The notes under the pieces were generated by a model, which ran no database searches, was not told where the DNA came from, and saw nothing but the letters and a program-made list of their open reading frames with translations. Below, in pieces: positions 24,974-28,609 of a stretch of 28,609 bases of DNA (positions are counted from its first letter, which is position 1; each line of letters begins with the position of its first letter). Source of the stretch: Acetobacteraceae bacterium (GTDB lineage: Bacteria; Pseudomonadota; Alphaproteobacteria; Acetobacterales; Acetobacteraceae); assembly GCA_025356735.1 (NCBI GenBank), contig JANXRT010000186.1, forward strand, positions 1-28,609, written 5' to 3'. The position numbers and the translations under genes are program-made.

Positions 24974-27042
24974 CACTTCTCTCCGCGCGTGAGCTCGATG
25001 TAGCCGAATGTGTTTGTCCGTGCGAACCAGCCGGGGCCGATCAGCGTCGAGGTTTCGTCCTCGGCCAGGATCGCCGGGCCGGCCAACTTTTCTCCGGGCT
25101 GAAACCCGGCGCGGTCCCTTACCGTCCACGTCGAAACCTGACCGGTGGTGTCGCGCACGCTTTGGCGGCGCTCCCTGCCTGCGGCGTCCTGCGCCGTTGG
25201 CACAGCGGTTTCGGGCGCGTCGGCGACGGTGGAGACGACAACCGCGTAGCTGAGGATTTCGACGTCGGAGCCGGGTACCGGGCGGTCGTAGAACCGGCTG
25301 TATTCACGGTCGTAGGCGGCGCGGATTTCGGGAACATCGTTGGTCAGCAGCGGACGCGCCGGCAATGGCACCGGGATCTCATGGCCCTGGCCGACATAGC
25401 GCATGTAGGCGACGCGGATCTGGGTGGTTGGCGCGCCAAAACTGCCGCGGGCGACGACCTCGTGCGCCTCCGCCGCCATTGCGGCCAGCAGCGCATTGAC
25501 CGCGCCGACGTCGAACGTCGAGAAACGCTGGTACAGGCTGCGCACGACCTCGTAGCCGACCGGCGCGCGCAGGAAGCCGATGGCGCTGCCGACGCCCGCG
25601 CCCGAGGGCACCAGCACACGGGTGATGCCGAGTTTTTCGGCGATGCGCGTGGCGTGCACCGGACCGCCGCCGCCGAACGCGATCAGGGTGCGGTTTTCGA
25701 AGGTTTTTCCCGACTCGATGGCGTGCACCCGCGCCGCGTTGGCCATGTTCTCGTCCACCATCTCGATCACGCCCAAGGCCGCCATGCCGGCGTCAAGGCC
25801 GAGCTTGCCGCCGATCTTGGCCCGCAAAGCCGCGTCGGCGGCATCCGGGTGCAGTTGCATCGTGCCGCCGGCGAATTTTTCGGGGTCGTAGCGGCCGAGC
25901 GCCAGGTTGGCGTCGGTCACCGCCGGACGGGTGCCGCCGCGCCCGTAGCAGGCCGGACCCGGATCGGCGCCGGCGCTTTCGGGGCCCACCGATATGCGGC
26001 CCATGCCGTCGACCGAGGCGATCGAGCCGCCGCCGGCGCCGATCTCCACCATCTCGATCACCGGAATGCGCAACGGCAGTCCCGATCCCTTACGGAACCG
26101 CCCGACGCGGGCGACCTCGAAGGCGCGCGCGGTCTGCGGCTTGAAATCGTCGATCAGGCAGATCTTCGCGGTGGTGCCGCCCATGTCGAACGACAGCACC
26201 CGGTCCAGCCCGCACTGTTTGGCGACGTGGGCGGAGAAGATGGCGCCGCCGGCCGGGCCGCTCTCGACCAGGCGGATCGGGAATTTGCAGGCGGTGTCGA
26301 TGCCGGTGAGGCCGCCGCCCGACAGCATCAGGAAGATCGGCGCGTCGATGCCCATCGCGCGCAACCCGGCTTCCAGCCCGCGCAGATAGGTCTGCATCCG
26401 TGGCTGGACGTAGGCGTTAGCGACGGTGGTGGAGAATCGCTCCCACTCGCGCATTTCCGGCGACACGTCGGATGCCAGCGAGATCGGCACGTTTGGCAGC
26501 GCGGCGGCGAGAATGTCACGCGCCTCGTGCTCGTGCGCTGAATTGACAAAGCCGTGCAGGAAGCCGATCGCCAGGCTCTCGACGCGCTCGCGTTGCAGAA
26601 CCGGAATGAGCGCGCGCACCGCTGCAGGGTCGAGCGGCCGCAGCACGTGGCCCTCGTTGTCGAGCCGTTCGGGCACCGTCAGCCGCAAATGGCGCGGCAC
26701 CAGCGGTTCGGGCAGCACGATGTTGAGGTCGTACTGGTCGTAACGGCTCTCGTTGCCCATCGCCAGCACGTCGCGAAACCCCTCGGTGGTGACCAGGGCG
26801 GTGACGGCGCCCTTGCGCTCGATGATGGCGTTGGTCGCGAGCGTGGTGCCGTGGATCAGGATGCCGATATCGGCCGACGTCAAGCCAGTGGCGGCGAGGA
26901 TGGCGCGCACACCCTCGATCACGCCGCGCTCCGGTGCTTCCGGGGTGGTCAGCAGCTTGCTCGTGCGGCGCTGCCCGTCATGTTCGATCGCGAGGTCGGT
27001 GAACGTGCCGCCGATATCGACCGCGAGCCGCGCATGAGCCAT
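24973..27042 (-). CDS. hyuA: Hydantoinase A / oxoprolinase family subunit (ATP-binding)
   Basis: A 689-residue protein from ATG 27042 (MAHARLAVDIGG). The first phosphate-binding motif DIGGTFTD (9-16), SGPAGG (261-266), the second phosphate motif DMGGTTAK (286-293) and the adenosine motif AFGGGGPVHA place it in the ATPase superfamily with actin/hexokinase fold. It activates cyclic amides with ATP for ring opening together with HyuB. The open frame continues upstream by 369 codons, but that part is antisense-frame shadow of the next membrane protein gene. The start lies 29 bases after the end of that gene, so all four genes from 28472 to 22609 likely form one transcript. Confidence 0.94.
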   Translation of the reverse strand: MAHARLAVDIGGTFTDLAIEHDGQRRTSKLLTTPEAPERGVIEGVRAILAATGLTSADIGILIHGTTLATNAIIERKGAVTALVTTEGFRDVLAMGNESRYDQYDLNIVLPEPLVPRHLRLTVPERLDNEGHVLRPLDPAAVRALIPVLQRERVESLAIGFLHGFVNSAHEHEARDILAAALPNVPISLASDVSPEMREWERFSTTVANAYVQPRMQTYLRGLEAGLRAMGIDAPIFLMLSGGGLTGIDTACKFPIRLVESGPAGGAIFSAHVAKQCGLDRVLSFDMGGTTAKICLIDDFKPQTARAFEVARVGRFRKGSGLPLRIPVIEMVEIGAGGGSIASVDGMGRISVGPESAGADPGPACYGRGGTRPAVTDANLALGRYDPEKFAGGTMQLHPDAADAALRAKIGGKLGLDAGMAALGVIEMVDENMANAARVHAIESGKTFENRTLIAFGGGGPVHATRIAEKLGITRVLVPSGAGVGSAIGFLRAPVGYEVVRSLYQRFSTFDVGAVNALLAAMAAEAHEVVARGSFGAPTTQIRVAYMRYVGQGHEIPVPLPARPLLTNDVPEIRAAYDREYSRFYDRPVPGSDVEILSYAVVVSTVADAPETAVPTAQDAAGRERRQSVRDTTGQVSTWTVRDRAGFQPGEKLAGPAILAEDETSTLIGPGWFARTNTFGYIELTRGEK

Positions 27043-27071
27043 GTTTGTCCGTGTCCCGGGTGAGATGAGCC

Positions 27072-28472
27072 TCAGCCTAGCACCGCGCCGGAAAAATAAT
27101 GCAGCCCGGCGATGGCGAGCCACGCCAGCAGCAGGCAGCCCACCGTGAAACGCGCGTTCCACACCGTGCTGACGACGAACGGCGACACGCCGAGCCAGCG
27201 CGCGGTGGTGATGGCGCTGGCCGACATCGCGGTGACCGATACGCCGATGCCCCAGCCCAGCATGCAGGCGAAGGCCAGCACGGCGGGCGCAACCCCGAGC
27301 GCCGCCGGATCGGGAAGCAACGCGCCGATCAGCGCCACCGTCGCCACCGGGTTGAGGCCGACCTGCCCGGCCGCCATCAGCAGCACCGGCACGCCGAGCG
27401 GGATGGCGATGGGTGGCAGCCAAGCCAGCGCGGCGAATGCTTTTCCCCCCGCGAGGGCCGCGCCAAGCGCCACGCCGACGAAGCCGGACAGGCCGAGCAC
27501 GTTGGCCTCGCCACGGAAATCCGGCACCCCGGCCAGGAACCGGCGCAGTCGGCGGGCAAGCAGAGCGGCCGTTGTTCGCCGGCCCCAGCCGCGGCACTGG
27601 ATGACCACCCAGGCCAGCGCCACCGCCGGCACCACCATCGTCACCGCCGTGACCAGGCCAATCCCGAACCCCCAGACGGCCGCCTCGGACAAGCCCATCA
27701 CCACTGCAACGAGGGCGATCACACGGAGGTGGATCGACCAGCTTTCCGACGTTGCCGGTGCCGTTGCTGCCCTGCCGGAGGTCGTGTGCAGGCGGTCGAG
27801 CGCCCAGCCGATCGCGCACATGCCGACCGACACCACAAAGGCCAGAGGCAGCAATGGCCCCAGCTTCGCGGCCGGCACCGCAGTCGAGACGACCGCCGTC
27901 ATCAGGTTGAGCGGGCTCCAGCAGTTCATCGTGGCGAAGCCGCGATACACCGCCATCAGCATCCTTCGCGCCCGCAGCGCGCGTATCTCGACGCTGCCGC
28001 CCGCAGCCTGAAGCGTGTTGGCGCGCACCACCATGGCGCCGAGCAGCTCGATCGCGCCGTAGGACAGAATGATGCCGAATACATGCCCGCCGGCGGTTAA
28101 GGCCAGGTAGCGGCGGCCTGGCGGCTGGGCGACAAGATGCTCGCCGCACCGGCGTATCAGGGGCGAGCGTTCGGCTGCCCGGCGCAACGTCGCCAGCGCG
28201 AAGAAAAACGCGGCATAGACGGCGCCGCGGGCGAGTGCCGCCAGCAGCAGGTCGATCGGGTGCGGCGTGGTCAGCAGCCCGGCGGTTCCCAGCGCCGCCA
28301 TGGCGACGAAGAAGATTTGCGCATAGCGGCGTTGGCGCGGCAGTTCCAGCAGCAGGAACAGCGCCAGCGCCACGCCGGCCAGCTGGCCTGGCAGCTTCAT
28401 CCCGGAAAGCTGGCCGACGAGGCTGAGGGCCCAGACCAAGGTATAAAGCGAAGCGCTCAGCGACCGGACCAT
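27072..28472 (-). CDS. Multi-pass membrane protein, possible transporter
   Basis: A 466-residue, strongly hydrophobic protein with roughly ten to twelve membrane segments in two blocks separated by a charged middle section (CRGWGRRTTAALLARRLRRF). ATG 28472 has an AGGA motif nine bases upstream; an in-frame start at 28532 is possible but adds a polar, unlikely N-terminus. The pattern of glycine-rich helices and a mid-helix NCWSPLNLMTA segment resembles ion-coupled carriers of organic acids, but I do not recognise the family. As first gene of the hyuA-hyuB-lysE operon it may bring in the substrate of the hydantoinase/oxoprolinase pair. Confidence 0.7.
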   Translation of the reverse strand: MVRSLSASLYTLVWALSLVGQLSGMKLPGQLAGVALALFLLLELPRQRRYAQIFFVAMAALGTAGLLTTPHPIDLLLAALARGAVYAAFFFALATLRRAAERSPLIRRCGEHLVAQPPGRRYLALTAGGHVFGIILSYGAIELLGAMVVRANTLQAAGGSVEIRALRARRMLMAVYRGFATMNCWSPLNLMTAVVSTAVPAAKLGPLLPLAFVVSVGMCAIGWALDRLHTTSGRAATAPATSESWSIHLRVIALVAVVMGLSEAAVWGFGIGLVTAVTMVVPAVALAWVVIQCRGWGRRTTAALLARRLRRFLAGVPDFRGEANVLGLSGFVGVALGAALAGGKAFAALAWLPPIAIPLGVPVLLMAAGQVGLNPVATVALIGALLPDPAALGVAPAVLAFACMLGWGIGVSVTAMSASAITTARWLGVSPFVVSTVWNARFTVGCLLLAWLAIAGLHYFSGAVLG

Positions 28473-28544
28473 GGCGCCATCCTGCCCGCCGGCTCGCGAC
28501 CTGGACAGGTGGGGCCTGGCCGCGTAACCCATTTGGAGAAACCG

Positions 28545-28609
28545 ATGGAGCCTGCCGGCATGCTGTTCGACATGGAGAAGCTGAGCGCGATCAACACCTA
28601 CAAGCTGCT
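28545..28609 (+). CDS. Start of a gene, probably flavin reductase family (FMN-binding split barrel)
   Basis: ATG 28545 is preceded by GGAG eight bases upstream, a good ribosome binding site. Only 21 full codons are visible, ending in KLSAINTYKLL, which resembles the beginning of flavin reductase-like proteins (xLSAxxxYKLLTGTVVPRPIA). The rest lies outside the window, so the family is a guess from a short piece. It is divergent from the membrane protein gene of the hyu operon. Confidence 0.45.
   Translation, partial: MEPAGMLFDMEKLSAINTYKL

Noticed and set aside
27043..28149. N-terminal extension of HyuA by 369 codons
   Set aside because: It lies in another frame of the membrane protein gene, has low-complexity Arg/Gly/Ala content, and the real HyuA family start (VDIGGTFTD) begins at residue 7 from ATG 27042.
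1..28609. CRISPR arrays, tRNA or rRNA genes, transposases
   Set aside because: No regularly spaced repeats, no cloverleaf with a CCA-adjacent acceptor stem that I could recognise, and no transposase motifs in any plausible frame.

Overview
The window is GC-rich and gene-dense. It resembles an alphaproteobacterial chromosome, most likely an acetic-acid-bacterium relative (Acetobacteraceae/Rhodospirillales). That placement is inferred from base composition, a cyanide-insensitive type bd oxidase, a GMC dehydrogenase paired with a small Tat protein, and several MmgE/PrpD paralogues; no rRNA, tRNA, CRISPR array or intact insertion sequence was seen. I recognise 22 genes or gene remnants, two of which run off the window edges.

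Region 1 (1-7620) looks like an envelope or lipid-linked-sugar cluster. On the minus strand are an MBL-fold hydrolase, a multi-pass membrane protein and a UbiA prenyltransferase with an N-terminal HAD domain. Divergent to these is a GMC oxidoreductase translationally coupled to a small Tat-signal protein. A second large multi-pass membrane protein follows on the minus strand. Two upstream regions here (3920-3959 and 7631-7660) share the same two DNA words in swapped order, which suggests co-regulation.

Region 2 (7621-13320) starts with a 150-base foldable repeat. It then has an HpaB-type flavin-dependent hydroxylase (minus), and divergently cioA-cioB (bd oxidase) followed by fumC.

Region 3 (13353-21569) is a tricarboxylate/2-methylaconitate-type catabolic island. 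It holds prpF plus an MmgE/PrpD gene (minus), a divergent GntR/FCD regulator with a 32-bp near-perfect palindrome between them, a chimeric remnant of an ABC transporter (signal peptide of a binding protein fused to the C-terminal TOBE domain of the ATPase), a second MmgE/PrpD, a TcuA-like tricarballylate dehydrogenase and a third MmgE/PrpD. The set suggests aconitate or tricarballylate chemistry under GntR control, with the original transporter deleted. A second copy of the foldable repeat ends the region.

Region 4 (21723-28472, minus strand) reads from right to left: a multi-pass membrane protein, hyuA and hyuB (hydantoinase/oxoprolinase pair), a LysE-family exporter, and an aqpZ aquaporin interrupted by one in-frame TAA. 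A divergent gene, probably a flavin reductase family member, begins at 28545 and leaves the window.
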